Below are positions 1 to 8,437 of a stretch of DNA of 64,000 nt, piece after piece; positions within the stretch are counted from its first letter, which is position 1, and each line of letters opens with the position of its first letter. A program made the position numbers and the translations under genes. The stretch is from Geothrix sp. PMB-07 (GTDB taxonomy: Bacteria > Acidobacteriota > Holophagae > Holophagales > Holophagaceae). The notes beneath the pieces are model-generated. The model was not told where the DNA came from, made no database searches, and worked only from the letters and a program-made list of their open reading frames with translations. The DNA is taken from contig NZ_CP132333.1 in NCBI RefSeq assembly GCF_030758935.1, positions 2,232,992 to 2,296,991 on the forward strand. Reading direction: 5' to 3'.

Positions 1-219
1 CGCGAGTTCCTCCTGACCCGCCGCGTGAAGATGACCCTCTCTACGGACGTCTTCAACCTCCTGAACCGCCAGGACACCTACCTGTCCACGGGCGTGTCCT
101 ACCCGACCGGTGTGACCCCGGCCACCGTGGATGCGAACTACGCCAAGAACCTGACCCTCAAGCAGAACTGGCTCGGCTCTGCCCGCCAGATCCAGGTCGG
201 CGCTCGCTTCGCCTTCTAG
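1..219 (+). CDS. TonB-dependent receptor, C-terminal end (partial)
   Basis: The open frame runs in from the left edge and stops at 217-219, so only the last 72 residues are visible. The piece contains a TDVFNLLNRQDTYLS segment resembling the VFNLLN motif near the end of TonB-dependent receptor barrels. It ends in ...GARFAF, a terminal aromatic residue of the kind outer-membrane barrels use for BAM recognition. The complete receptor at 17.2-20.0 kb ends in a similar way (QAGFKF). It probably sits in the outer membrane and imports a siderophore, peptide or glycan. The substrate cannot be read from this fragment. A terminator follows 18 bases after the stop. Confidence 0.6.
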   Translation, partial: REFLLTRRVKMTLSTDVFNLLNRQDTYLSTGVSYPTGVTPATVDANYAKNLTLKQNWLGSARQIQVGARFAF

Positions 220-236
220 GCTGGACAGATCCCCCC

Positions 237-265
237 AAGGGCGGCGCGCAAGCGCTGCCCTTTTT
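237..265 (+). terminator. Rho-independent terminator after TonB receptor
   Basis: A 10-bp stem (237-246 with 253-262, one G.T pair) and a 6-base loop are followed by more T residues. It lies directly after the receptor stop and before the next start. Confidence 0.75.
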
Positions 266-280
266 CGTTATGGTTGAAGC

Positions 281-1051
281 ATGCGAATTCTGGCGCTGGG
301 CGATGTGGTGGGGGAACCGGGACGGCGGCTGGTGGAGGCTTTCGTGCCCGACCTGCGCCGCGAGACCGAGGCCGATTTCGTGGTGGTGAACGGCGAGAAC
401 GCCGCCCATGGCCATGGCATCACCGAGCCCATCGCCCGGGAATGGTTTGATCGCCTGGGCGTGGACGTGATCACCACCGGCAACCACGCCTTCGATGTCA
501 AGGGCATCGAAGGGTACTTCCGCCAGGAACCACGTCTCCTCCGCCCCGCCAACCATCCGCCGGAAACCGCCGGCAATGGCTGGGTGAAGCTACATACCAC
601 CTCGGGCGCCGAAGTACTCGTCATCAACCTCATGGGCCGGGTGCACATGCCTCCCTGCGATTGCCCCTTTCGTTGCGTGGACCTGATCCTGCAGAAAGAG
701 CGGGCCGATCTCGTTCTCGTCGACATGCACGCCGAGGCCACCAGCGAGGCTCAGGCCATGGGCTACCATCTGGAGGGCCGCGCTGCCGCGGTGCTGGGCA
801 CCCACACCCATGTGCCCACCCTCGACGCCAAGGTGCTGCCGGGCGGCACCGCCTATGTGACGGACATCGGCATGACCGGACCCTATGGCGGCGTCATCGG
901 GATGAAGAAGGAAGCCAGCCTCGGCCGTTTCCTGAAGGTGCAACGCCCCAAATACGAGGTGGCCGAAAGCGATCTGCAACTCCATGCCGTGCTCATCACC
1001 ACCGAAGGCAAGAAAGCCATCCGCATCGAGCGGATCCTGCGGACGCTATGA
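281..1051 (+). CDS. ymdB: YmdB-family metallophosphoesterase (2',3'-cyclic nucleotide phosphodiesterase)
   Basis: 256 residues, the usual size for the TIGR00282/YmdB family. The metal ligands of B. subtilis YmdB can be placed: D8 in LALGDVVG, E39-N40 in NGENAAHGHG, N68-H69 in TTGNHAFD, and the later histidines in GTHTHVPT. Family members are cytoplasmic, bind two metals and hydrolyse 2',3'-cAMP; in B. subtilis the protein affects biofilm and motility decisions. The gene stands alone between a terminator and a convergent gene. Its role in this organism is inferred from the family only. Confidence 0.9.
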   Translation: MRILALGDVVGEPGRRLVEAFVPDLRRETEADFVVVNGENAAHGHGITEPIAREWFDRLGVDVITTGNHAFDVKGIEGYFRQEPRLLRPANHPPETAGNGWVKLHTTSGAEVLVINLMGRVHMPPCDCPFRCVDLILQKERADLVLVDMHAEATSEAQAMGYHLEGRAAAVLGTHTHVPTLDAKVLPGGTAYVTDIGMTGPYGGVIGMKKEASLGRFLKVQRPKYEVAESDLQLHAVLITTEGKKAIRIERILRTL

Positions 1052-1079
1052 ATCTTCCACCTGAAATCGCGAGGCGATT

Positions 1080-1382
1080 TCAGCGGCTGAACCTTCGCAG
1101 CATGCGCATGTTCCGCCGGTAGGCCACGCCCCGGGTGAAGTTGATGGCCACCTGGCGGGGAAAGCGGGTGATGGAGCTGGCGAGGGTGATGAAGGTACGA
1201 ACGGTCTGGGCGGCGGTACGCCCCTGGCGGCTGGCGTTGTCGTAATAGACCATGAGGGCCTGGCGCATGGTGGCCCGGGGCAGGTTGAAGAGGCCATAGC
1301 TCTCGATCACATCGTGGTTGATGCGGCGGGTTCCATCCTGTTCCGTGACGATGAGGTCCTCAGGGCGGATCTCTTGGCTCAT
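1080..1382 (-). CDS. Hypothetical protein, 100 aa
   Basis: The start at 1382 is chosen because the minus strand has GAGGAG five bases before that ATG; an upstream in-frame ATG at 1442 lacks such a site. The protein begins MSQEIRPEDLIVTEQDGTRR. The C-terminal half is rich in arginine and aromatic residues (VRTFITLASSITRFPRQ...NMRMLRRFSR) and has no clear membrane segment. I do not recognise the family. It runs in the same direction as the aquaporin gene upstream, 72 bases away, so co-transcription is possible. Basic character suggests nucleic-acid or membrane-surface contact, but this is a guess. Confidence 0.6.
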   Translation of the reverse strand: MSQEIRPEDLIVTEQDGTRRINHDVIESYGLFNLPRATMRQALMVYYDNASRQGRTAAQTVRTFITLASSITRFPRQVAINFTRGVAYRRNMRMLRRFSR

Positions 1383-1454
1383 GGCAACTCCTCGGGTCAA
1401 AAGTGTATCGGCCCGAAAAGGGGTTTGCTCAAGCCGTGCCAATCCAGCCGGGAA

Positions 1455-2132
1455 TCAATCCTCAAGCTTGGGGAACAGAACCCCAGCCAGGGCTGCCCCG
1501 ATCAGGGGCGCCGCCCAGAACAGCCAGAGCTGGGACAGGGCCCAGCCGCCCACGAATAGAGCCGGCCCGGTGCTGCGGGCAGGGTTCACGGAGGTGTTGG
1601 TCACCGGGATGCTGATCAGATGGATCAGCGTCAGGCAGAGACCGATGGCCAGGGGCGCAAATCCCTGGGCCGCCTTCTTGGCCGTGCTGCCCAGGATCAC
1701 CAGCAGGAAGAAGAAGGTCATCACCACTTCCGTGAGGAAGGCGGCGCCCAGGCCGTACCGGCCCGGGGAGTGCTCCCCGAAGCCATTGCTGGCGAAGCCG
1801 CCGATGGCGGAGCCGTTGCCTGTGGCGATCACGTAGAGAATGGCCGAGGCGGCCACGGCCCCCAGCACCTGAGCCACCCAGTACGAGGCCAGATCCTTGA
1901 AGGGGAAGCGCCCGCCCACAGCCAGGCCCAGCGTCACCGCCGGATTCAGGTGGCAGCCGGAGATGGGCCCGATGGCATAGGCCATGGTCACAACGGTCAA
2001 ACCGAAAGCCAAACTGACGCCATGGAGGCCGATGCCCACGCCTGGGAAGGCCGCCGCCAGCACGGCGCTGCCACAGCCGCCCAACACCAGCCAGAGCGTC
2101 CCCAAAAACTCAGCCACGAGCCGCTTGTTCAT
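1455..2132 (-). CDS. aqpZ: Aquaporin (MIP family, AqpZ-like)
   Basis: 225 residues with six predicted membrane helices and both NPA half-helices: HLNPAVTLG near residue 60 and [12 protein letters not shown] near residue 180. The start [16 protein letters not shown] and the sequence [10 protein letters not shown] are typical of AqpZ water channels rather than glycerol facilitators; after the second NPA comes the conserved arginine of the selectivity filter. AGGAGG precedes the start on the minus strand. It acts in the inner membrane in osmotic water flow. The only close neighbour in the same direction is the small unknown gene downstream. Confidence 0.93.
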   Translation of the reverse strand: MNKRLVAEFLGTLWLVLGGCGSAVLAAAFPGVGIGLHGVSLAFGLTVVTMAYAIGPISGCHLNPAVTLGLAVGGRFPFKDLASYWVAQVLGAVAASAILYVIATGNGSAIGGFASNGFGEHSPGRYGLGAAFLTEVVMTFFFLLVILGSTAKKAAQGFAPLAIGLCLTLIHLISIPVTNTSVNPARSTGPALFVGGWALSQLWLFWAAPLIGAALAGVLFPKLED

Positions 2133-2244
2133 ATCACCCTCCTGGGAAGAATGCGCGGAAACAAGGAATTGAAGTCGACAGTCTACCCGGCGCCGGAACA
2201 GCGCCGAGGGTTATCCCGGAATGGTGAGGAAGTGTAAGCGTGCC

Positions 2245-3060
2245 TCAGGAAAGGCGGGTCCATCCCTCCAGGAACAGCCCGAACAGGGGATCGGCCTCTG
2301 CCTTCTGTTCCACCAGGGTCCGGATCTGGGCCTCCTCGGCCTCCATCTGCTCGGGACTGAGGTGCCCGGACAAGGTCATGGCCCGCAACCAGACCAGAAA
2401 GGTGGTCAAGGCATCGAACTGGTTGTACCGCACAATGCCTGCGATATCCCCGGCCCGCCAAAGGTCGATGACGTTCTTGCCATCGGTGCCCAGCTTGCCG
2501 GGAATGCCGCAGGCCGTGGCCAACTCGTGCAAGGTGGAGGAGGCCTTGCCCCAGGCGCCGGTGATTTCCCGCAGGTCGATGTGCTGGTTGCCGTAGCGGT
2601 CGAAGAAATCCCCGGCGGCCCACTTCTCGGCGCTGCGCCCCAGGCCGGGAATGGAGAGCCGGTGCACCATGGCCCGCTGAACCAGGATGGGCAGGTCGGA
2701 CTCGCGGGAATTGAAGCCCACCAACTGGGGTTTCTTGTCACCCAGAGCCACCAGAAAGCGCCGCAGCAGATCATCCTCGGGCAGCGCTTCCGGCCCCTCC
2801 GGCAAGGCGTAGAGCCGATGGGTGACCTCGCCATGCTTCACGGTACGGATCACGGCCGCGATGGACACCACGCGGCAGAGGATGGTCTTCAGGTAGGGCT
2901 GGGGATTTTCGGCGGTGGCACCGCCATAGGCCCAGAGCCGCTCCAGCACCATTTCATCGGGCATGTCCTTGGGCAGATCCAGCACCCGCCTTCCCGTGGG
3001 CGGGTCCGGCACCCACTCGGCATCGAAGGCGAAGATCTGGTGATGCGGTGGTCTCAGCAT
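2245..3060 (-). CDS. PolB-like 3'-5' exonuclease (DEDDy)
   Basis: 271 residues. The three Exo motifs of a DEDDy exonuclease are visible: FAFDAEW at the N-terminus (Exo I, D and E), GFNSRESDLPIL (Exo II, D) and YNQFDALTTFL (Exo III, Y and D). This is the stand-alone proofreading-like domain annotated as DNA_pol_B_exo2 / predicted 3'-5' exonuclease related to PolB. There is no polymerase domain. It probably acts in DNA repair in the cytoplasm. The start lies only 6 bases from the stop of the DoxX gene, so the two are likely co-transcribed, although no functional link is known. Confidence 0.85.
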   Translation of the reverse strand: MLRPPHHQIFAFDAEWVPDPPTGRRVLDLPKDMPDEMVLERLWAYGGATAENPQPYLKTILCRVVSIAAVIRTVKHGEVTHRLYALPEGPEALPEDDLLRRFLVALGDKKPQLVGFNSRESDLPILVQRAMVHRLSIPGLGRSAEKWAAGDFFDRYGNQHIDLREITGAWGKASSTLHELATACGIPGKLGTDGKNVIDLWRAGDIAGIVRYNQFDALTTFLVWLRAMTLSGHLSPEQMEAEEAQIRTLVEQKAEADPLFGLFLEGWTRLS

Positions 3061-3066
3061 GGCTGC

Positions 3067-3423
3067 CTACTTTCCCAAAGCCCACTTGCCGCCGCCACCG
3101 ATGGCGCAGGCCAGGCCCACCAGCAGGCGGAAGAGGCCGCCCAGGTTCGCCAACAGCCCGGCCCCGTGGAGCCATCCATGGACCAGCGGCCAACCCAGCA
3201 CCGCCGCCAGGATGCCCCCCGCCAAAGGCACCCAAATGCCCAGCAGGATCAGGACCCCGCAGATCAGCTCTCCCAGGGACAAACCCCAGGTGGCGGCATG
3301 GGCCACGGTGATGGCGCCGTGGGCACCACGCAGCGTCGAAAAAGCCTGCAGCACCGCCATGCCGCCCACTGCCAGCCGAAGCAGGAGCAGAGCCCAATCG
3401 ATGCGGGATTTGGAGGCGGCCAT
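3067..3423 (-). CDS. DoxX family membrane protein
   Basis: 118 residues with four hydrophobic helices, the size and layout of DoxX/DUF1634-type membrane proteins. The first helix (WALLLLRLAVGGMAVLQAFSTL) and the following GLSLGELICGVLILLGIWVPLAGGILA segment fit the family. DoxX-like proteins are small inner-membrane proteins linked in some bacteria to thiosulfate:quinone reduction or oxidative-stress complexes; here no partner suggests a specific reaction. It is first in a two-gene unit with the PolB-like exonuclease and is divergent from the HAD hydrolase. Confidence 0.8.
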   Translation of the reverse strand: MAASKSRIDWALLLLRLAVGGMAVLQAFSTLRGAHGAITVAHAATWGLSLGELICGVLILLGIWVPLAGGILAAVLGWPLVHGWLHGAGLLANLGGLFRLLVGLACAIGGGGKWALGK

Positions 3424-3476
3424 GGTGTCCCCGGGAATCGTCCATTGTAGGCTTGGGGATCATCCTTGGACCAACC

Positions 3477-4163
3477 ATGATCCGCACCCTGGCCTTCGAC
3501 GCTGACGACACCCTCTGGCACAACGAAACCCACTACGCCGAAACCCAGGAGGCCTTCCGGGCCCTGCTGCGCCAGTACCACGACGACGCCTGGATCGACG
3601 AACGACTACACGCCACCGAAATGCGGAACCTCAGCCATTACGGCTACGGGATCAAAGGCTTCACGCTCTCCATGATCGAGACCGCCCTCGAACTCACCGA
3701 AGATCGCCTCGACGGCGTCGGCATCCGCCAAGTGGTCGAGCTCGGCAAGGCCATGCTGGCCAAGCCTGTGGAGCCCCTCCCCGGCGTGGCCGAGGTGCTC
3801 CGCCAATTGGCTGGCACCCACGACCTCATGCTCATCACCAAGGGCGACCTCTTCGACCAGGAGACCAAGCTCGTGAAATCGGGCCTGGGTGGCCATTTCT
3901 CCAAGGTGGAAATCGTCTCCGAAAAGGACGAGGCCACCTATGCCGCCATCCTCGAGCGGCACGGCCTCGCTTCTGAAAGTTTCGTGATGGTGGGCAACTC
4001 CGTGAAGTCCGACATCCTGCCCGTGCTGGCCCTTGGCGGGCGGGCGGTGCACATCCCCTACCACCTGACCTGGGCCCACGAGGTGGTGGCCAGCCCCGAG
4101 GGCGCGCCGTTCCCTGTGCTCGGATCCATCCAGGAGCTTCCGAATCTGCTGGCCAGCTGGTGA
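3477..4163 (+). CDS. HAD family hydrolase
   Basis: The start at 3477 gives MIRTLAFDADDTLWH, placing motif I (DxDxT, D8 and D10) where HAD proteins have it. An upstream in-frame ATG at 3453 would add eight residues with no homology. 228 residues. Motif II is the threonine in LMLITKGD, motif III the lysine in the KVEIVSEKDE region, motif IV the aspartate in MVGNSVKSDI. A helical cap lies between motifs I and II. It is a cytoplasmic phosphatase of the phosphoglycolate-phosphatase-like subgroup; the substrate cannot be told from sequence. It is a single gene, divergent from DoxX. Confidence 0.85.
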   Translation: MIRTLAFDADDTLWHNETHYAETQEAFRALLRQYHDDAWIDERLHATEMRNLSHYGYGIKGFTLSMIETALELTEDRLDGVGIRQVVELGKAMLAKPVEPLPGVAEVLRQLAGTHDLMLITKGDLFDQETKLVKSGLGGHFSKVEIVSEKDEATYAAILERHGLASESFVMVGNSVKSDILPVLALGGRAVHIPYHLTWAHEVVASPEGAPFPVLGSIQELPNLLASW

Positions 4164-4297
4164 CGGCGTTCTCAGGCCACCAGCGCTATCCTTAGAGAAT
4201 CGGCCCAGCTGCCATCGCACTGACCGGCCTGCAGAGGCAACCGGGCTCTGCCCTTCTTTGTGCTGCTTCTCCAGCTTCAATTCCAAGGAGATCCCCC

Positions 4298-5155
4298 ATG
4301 AGCATTCAGACCATTGGCGTCATCGGCGCAGGCCAGATGGGCAACGGCATCGCCCACGTGTTCGCCCAGGCGGGCTTCAGCGTGCTCATGCAGGACATGA
4401 CCGAAGCCTTCGCCCAGAAGGGCCTGGCCACCATCGACAAGAACCTGCAGCGGGGCGTGGACAAGGGCAAGCTGACCGTCCAGGAGAAGGCCGCCATCCT
4501 GGATCGCGTGAACCTCACCACCCGGCTGGAGGATCTCGCCAACTGCGACATCGTCATCGAGGCCGCCACCGAGCGGTGGGACGTGAAGAAGCAGCTCTTC
4601 GAAACACTGGATGCGGTGTGCAAGCCCGGCGCCATCCTGGCCTCCAACACCAGCAGCATCTCCATCACCAAGCTGGCCGCCGTCACCAAGCGGCCTGAGG
4701 CCTTCATCGGCATGCACTTCATGAATCCCGTACCGGTGATGCAGCTCATCGAGGTCATCCGCGGCCTGGCCACCAGCGATGCCACCTTCGAGACCGTGAT
4801 GGAGCTCTCGAAGAAACTGGGCAAGACGCCCATCGCCTGCAACGATTTCCCCGGCTTCGTCAGCAACCGGGTGCTCCTCCCCATGATCAACGAAGCCATC
4901 TACGCCCTGTACGAAGGCGTGGCCACCGTGGAAAGCATCGACGGCATCATGAGGCTGGGCATGAACCACCCCATGGGACCCCTGGCCCTGGCGGATTTCA
5001 TCGGCCTGGACACCTGCCTCTTCATCCTCAACGTGCTGCGGGATGGCCTGGGCGACCCCAAGTACCGTCCCTGCCCCCTGCTCATCAAATACGTGGATGC
5101 GGGCTGGCTGGGCAAGAAGTCGGGCCGCGGCTTCTACGATTACAGCAAGGCCTGA
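4298..5155 (+). CDS. hbd: 3-hydroxybutyryl-CoA dehydrogenase
   Basis: 285 residues, the normal length of the single-function enzyme. The Rossmann nucleotide motif [13 protein letters not shown] is at the N-terminus. The catalytic serine/histidine region shows as [12 protein letters not shown] and [18 protein letters not shown], and the C-terminal dimer domain begins near [21 protein letters not shown] lies 6 bases before the ATG. It interconverts acetoacetyl-CoA and (S)-3-hydroxybutyryl-CoA with NAD(P), in butyrate metabolism, fatty-acid or phenylacetate degradation. No other acyl-CoA gene is adjacent, so the pathway direction is open. Confidence 0.93.
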   Translation: MSIQTIGVIGAGQMGNGIAHVFAQAGFSVLMQDMTEAFAQKGLATIDKNLQRGVDKGKLTVQEKAAILDRVNLTTRLEDLANCDIVIEAATERWDVKKQLFETLDAVCKPGAILASNTSSISITKLAAVTKRPEAFIGMHFMNPVPVMQLIEVIRGLATSDATFETVMELSKKLGKTPIACNDFPGFVSNRVLLPMINEAIYALYEGVATVESIDGIMRLGMNHPMGPLALADFIGLDTCLFILNVLRDGLGDPKYRPCPLLIKYVDAGWLGKKSGRGFYDYSKA

Positions 5156-5264
5156 GGCCCGGTTCCAGAGTCTCCGGGGAACGTGATCTGAGTCGCCCTG
5201 GCGGGAGCCCCGGGTGCCGGTGGATCCCGCTAGAATGCCTCATTCCACCCCACGAGGAGACAGC

Positions 5265-6185
5265 ATGGCGACGGCGCGAGTACGCGAGATCCTGTCCTGG
5301 TACAGCTCTGAAAATCCAGGCGTGAAAGCCAACCTGGCCCGCATCATGAACACGGGTCGGCTGGCGGGCACCGGCAAGTTCGTGATCCTGCCCGTGGACC
5401 AGGGCTTCGAGCATGGGCCCGCCCGCAGCTTCGCCCCCAACCCGGCGGGCTACGATCCCCGCTACCACGTGGAGCTGGCCATCGAGGCCGGCTGCAATGC
5501 CTACGCAGCGCCCCTGGGCTTCATCGAGCATGTGGCCTCGGACTATGCCGGCGACATCCCCTTCATCCTGAAACTCAACAACAGCGACTGCCTCAGCAAG
5601 GGCATCGAGCCCTGCAGCGCCATCACCGGCAGCGTGGAAGACGCCCTGCGCCTGGGCTGCGCCGCCATCGGCTACACGATTTACCCCGGCAGCGGTGATC
5701 GCAACATCCAGTACGAGGCCCTGCGCGAGCTGATCCTTGAGGCCAAGGCCGTGGGTTTGCCTTCTGTGGTGTGGTCCTACCCCCGCGGCTCAGGCCTGAG
5801 CAAGGATGGCGAGACCGCCGTGGATGTGGCGGGCTATGCCGCCCAGATCGCCGCCCAGCTGGGCGCCCACATCATCAAGGTGAAGCCCCCGAAGAAGCAC
5901 CTGGAAGTGAAGGAGGCCGCCGCCACCTTCGAGAAGCAGGGCATCCCCATCGACAGCCTGAGCGACCGCGTGAAGGAAGTGGTGCGCAGCGCCTTCGGGG
6001 GTCGCCGCATCGTCATCTTCAGCGGTGGCGAGGCCAAGGGCACCGAGGAAGTCCTCCAGGAAGTCACCCAGCTGGCCGCGGGCGGCGCCTTCGGTTCCAT
6101 CATGGGCCGCAACGCCTTCCAGCGTCCCAAGAAGGAAGCCATCGAGCTGCTGCACAGCGTGATGGACATCTTCAAGTTGGCGTGA
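5265..6185 (+). CDS. fbaB: Class I fructose-bisphosphate aldolase (DhnA/FbaB type)
   Basis: The start at 5265 has GAGGAG upstream; an earlier in-frame start at 5214 would add 17 unrelated residues. 306 residues, somewhat shorter than E. coli FbaB. The N-terminal FVILPVDQGFEHGPARSF and the Schiff-base lysine strand AHIIKVKPPKK are the family signatures, with the phosphate-binding ends RRIVIFSGGEAKG and GAFGSIMGRNAFQRP near the C-terminus. It cleaves fructose-1,6-bisphosphate to two triose phosphates, or runs in reverse in gluconeogenesis. It is monocistronic, with a strong terminator right after the stop. Confidence 0.92.
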   Translation: MATARVREILSWYSSENPGVKANLARIMNTGRLAGTGKFVILPVDQGFEHGPARSFAPNPAGYDPRYHVELAIEAGCNAYAAPLGFIEHVASDYAGDIPFILKLNNSDCLSKGIEPCSAITGSVEDALRLGCAAIGYTIYPGSGDRNIQYEALRELILEAKAVGLPSVVWSYPRGSGLSKDGETAVDVAGYAAQIAAQLGAHIIKVKPPKKHLEVKEAAATFEKQGIPIDSLSDRVKEVVRSAFGGRRIVIFSGGEAKGTEEVLQEVTQLAAGGAFGSIMGRNAFQRPKKEAIELLHSVMDIFKLA

Positions 6186-6214
6186 GGGCTCGGAACGCTG
6201 CGCGTGCCGAGATG

Positions 6215-6244
6215 AGAAGAGCGGCGCCTTCGCGCCGCTCTTCT
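6215..6244 (+). terminator. Terminator hairpin after aldolase
   Basis: A perfect 13-bp stem (6215-6227 with 6232-6244) closes a CTTC loop 30 bases after the aldolase stop. There is only a short T tract inside the stem end. It may also serve the convergent RF3 gene. Confidence 0.75.
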
Positions 6245-6266
6245 GGTATGCGGTTTGTCTTTTTTA

Positions 6267-6291
6267 GCTCGGAATGCGCAGCATTCCGAGC
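6267..6291 (-). terminator. Hairpin downstream of prfC
   Basis: A perfect 11-bp stem (6267-6277 with 6281-6291) and a 3-base loop sit 2 bases past the RF3 stop on the minus strand. No T run follows in that direction, so its terminator role is inferred from position. Confidence 0.45.
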
Positions 6292-6292
6292 C

Positions 6293-7861
6293 CTACTTGG
6301 GCGGGTGCTCCAGGAAGCTGAGCCCCACGCTCTTCTCGGCCGTGGTGCGCCGCTGCCAGTCATTCTCGAAGAGGATGGCGGGGTTGCCCTCGGTGTCTTC
6401 CACCAGCTCGCCCCAGAATTTGCTGGGCTCGGGCCAGCCGCCTTCGATCCAGCGGGCCATCTGGAAACCGCGAGGCTCCAGCAGCACGGGGCAGGCGTAT
6501 TCCTCTTTGAGGCGGTGCTGAAGCACCTCGAACTGCAGGCGGCCGATGGCGCCCAGAATGGGCAGCGGCGCCCCGCCCTTGGGCCAGAACACCTGCACCA
6601 CGCCCTCTTCCGCAATCTGGGTGAGCCCCTTGAGGAAGCCCTTACGGGCGCCGGGATCCGCCAATCGCACCGACACGAACTGCTCTGGGGAGAACCGGGG
6701 CACGGCGTGGAATTCAAGGGGGCCCGCAGCACTCAGCACGTCGCCGATGCGGAAGAGGCCCGGATTGATGAGGCCCAGGATGTCACCCGGGTAGGCCTCG
6801 TCCACGATCTGCCGCTCGCGGCCAAAGAACATGTGGGGGTAGTTGAGCTTGATGGATTTCTTTTCGCGCACGTGCAGCGCATCCATGCCGCGCTCGAACT
6901 TGCCGGAGACGATGCGGGCGAAGGCCACGCGGTCGCGGTGGGCCTTGTTCATGTTGGCCTGCACCTTGAACACGAAGGCCGTGAAAGGCTGTTCCGGCGC
7001 CACCTCGCCGCCGTTCATGAGGGGCCGCGCCCCGGGGGCCGGAGCCAGGTCCAGAAATTCCTCCAGGAATTCCGCCACGCCGAAGTTGTTCACGGCCGAG
7101 CCGAAGAACATGGGTGACTGTTCGCCGCGCAGGAAGGCCTCGCGGTCGAAGGCGGGCAGCACGTGGTCCATGAGGTCCACATCGTCCTTGAGCTGCTGCA
7201 GTTCGGCGGCCGTCAGCAGGGCGGCGATCTCGGGGTCGTCCAGCCCCCCCTGCCCGGCCACGCGGGCCTTCCGGCCTGCTTTCGCCCGTTCGAACACCTG
7301 GATCTGCCCCGTGGCCCGCACGTAGACGCCCTTGAAATCAGTGCCCGAGCCGATGGGCCAGGTCATGGGGACGGCGTGGAGGCCGAAGAGCTCCTCGACC
7401 TCGTCGATGAGTTCCACGGGCTCGCGTCCGGGCCGGTCCAGCTTGTTCACGAAGGTGAAGATGGGAAGGCGGCGTTCCTTGGCCACCCGGAAGAGTTTCT
7501 TGGTCTGCTCTTCCACGCCTTTGGCGCAGTCCAGCAGCATCACCACGACATCCGCCGCCGTGAGGGCCCGGTAGGTGTCTTCGCTGAAATCCTGGTGGCC
7601 CGGCGTGTCCAGCAGGTTGATGGCCTTGCCCAGGTATTCAAACTGCATGGCCGCGGAGGTGACGCTGATGCCGCGCTCCTGCTCGATGCTCATCCAATCC
7701 GAATGGGCGGCCGCGCCGCCTTCCCGGGCCTTGACGGAGCCAGCCCGGTCAATGGCGCCGCCATAGAGCAACAGTTTCTCTGTCAGCGTGGTCTTGCCGG
7801 CGTCAGGGTGGCTGATGATGGCGAAGGTGCGCCGCCGCTGGATTTCTTCCGAAAGGCTCAT
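6293..7861 (-). CDS. prfC: Peptide chain release factor 3
   Basis: 522 residues. GTPase motifs in order: G1 SHPDAGKTTLTEK, G3 DTPGHQDF, G4 NKLDRPG. After the G domain come the beta-barrel domains and the RF3 C-terminal domain (FEVLQHRLKEEYACPVLLEP). The start at 7861 (MSLSEEIQRRRTFAIISHPD) matches the family N-terminus; an in-frame ATG at 7873 would add four residues. RF3 is a cytoplasmic translational GTPase that recycles RF1/RF2 from the ribosome after termination. A gene for ArfB, another ribosome-rescue factor, lies in the same window at 33.6 kb. Confidence 0.95.
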   Translation of the reverse strand: MSLSEEIQRRRTFAIISHPDAGKTTLTEKLLLYGGAIDRAGSVKAREGGAAAHSDWMSIEQERGISVTSAAMQFEYLGKAINLLDTPGHQDFSEDTYRALTAADVVVMLLDCAKGVEEQTKKLFRVAKERRLPIFTFVNKLDRPGREPVELIDEVEELFGLHAVPMTWPIGSGTDFKGVYVRATGQIQVFERAKAGRKARVAGQGGLDDPEIAALLTAAELQQLKDDVDLMDHVLPAFDREAFLRGEQSPMFFGSAVNNFGVAEFLEEFLDLAPAPGARPLMNGGEVAPEQPFTAFVFKVQANMNKAHRDRVAFARIVSGKFERGMDALHVREKKSIKLNYPHMFFGRERQIVDEAYPGDILGLINPGLFRIGDVLSAAGPLEFHAVPRFSPEQFVSVRLADPGARKGFLKGLTQIAEEGVVQVFWPKGGAPLPILGAIGRLQFEVLQHRLKEEYACPVLLEPRGFQMARWIEGGWPEPSKFWGELVEDTEGNPAILFENDWQRRTTAEKSVGLSFLEHPPK

Positions 7862-7877
7862 GGATTCCAACATAGAA

Positions 7878-7898
7878 AGGCGCGGCTGTGCCGCGCCT
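7878..7898 (-). terminator. Hairpin between VOC gene and prfC
   Basis: A 9-bp GC-rich stem (7878-7886 with 7890-7898) and 3-base loop; on the minus strand it is followed by TTTCT. It is the second of two hairpins in tandem downstream of the VOC gene. Confidence 0.55.
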
Positions 7899-7910
7899 CG
7901 TCCATTCTAG

Positions 7911-7940
7911 CTCCAAAGGGCGCTTTCGCGCCCTTTGGAG
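7911..7940 (-). terminator. Terminator hairpin after VOC gene
   Basis: A perfect 13-bp stem (7911-7923 with 7928-7940), loop of four, starting 7 bases past the VOC stop on the minus strand. Nearly the same sequence recurs at 8396-8427. Confidence 0.65.
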
Positions 7941-7947
7941 ATGGGGT

Positions 7948-8376
7948 TCAGCCCCGGGCCGCCATCCGGCGCTGGATCTCCACTTCATCCACATCCTCGA
8001 TGTGGGTGGCAATCCACCAGTTGTTGCCCCAGGGATCCTGCACCCCGGCGTTGCGGTCCCCGTAGAACTGATCCGCGGGTTCCAGGGTCGACACTCCACC
8101 TGCCGCCAGAGCGGCTCGGTAGACAGCATCTGTGTCGGGCACATACAGATAGAAACCCGTGGGCATGGGCTTCCAGGGATCCTTGGCCTGGGCCACCATC
8201 AGCATGGAGTCGCCGATGCGGACTTCGGCGTTGGCGATGGTGCCGTCGGGGCGGAGGGTGCGGCTCTTCTCCACGGCGCCGAAGGCCTTTTCGATGAAGG
8301 CCAGGAAGGCCAGGCCATTGGGAACGACCAGATAGGGCGAAACGGTGTGGAATCCTGCAGGTACCGGCTCAACCAT
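7948..8376 (-). CDS. VOC family (glyoxalase/PhnB-like) protein
   Basis: 142 residues with the beta-alpha-beta repeats of the vicinal-oxygen-chelate fold: SPYLVVPNGLAFLAFIEKAFGA, then VRIGDSMLMVAQ, FYLYVPDTDAVYRAALAAGG and VQDPWGNNWWIATHIEDV at the end. The DPWGN(N)WW ending is characteristic of PhnB-like VOC proteins. Metal ligands are not clearly conserved, and substrates of this subgroup are mostly unknown, so no reaction is assigned. It is a cytoplasmic, single gene enclosed between two nearly identical hairpins. Confidence 0.85.
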   Translation of the reverse strand: MVEPVPAGFHTVSPYLVVPNGLAFLAFIEKAFGAVEKSRTLRPDGTIANAEVRIGDSMLMVAQAKDPWKPMPTGFYLYVPDTDAVYRAALAAGGVSTLEPADQFYGDRNAGVQDPWGNNWWIATHIEDVDEVEIQRRMAARG

Positions 8377-8395
8377 GGTTGCCTCCTTACACTTG

Positions 8396-8427
8396 CTCCA
8401 AAAGGGCGCCCAAGCGCCCTTTTGGAG
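8396..8427 (-). terminator. Terminator hairpin after oligopeptidase B
   Basis: A perfect 14-bp stem (8396-8409 with 8414-8427), loop CCAA, 10 bases past the peptidase stop on the minus strand. It is nearly the same sequence as the hairpin at 7911-7940. Confidence 0.65.
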
Positions 8428-8437
8428 TCGGGAACAG

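Noticed and set aside
2221-3450. 409-aa plus-strand frame
   Set aside because: Antisense to the PolB-like exonuclease and DoxX, both recognised.
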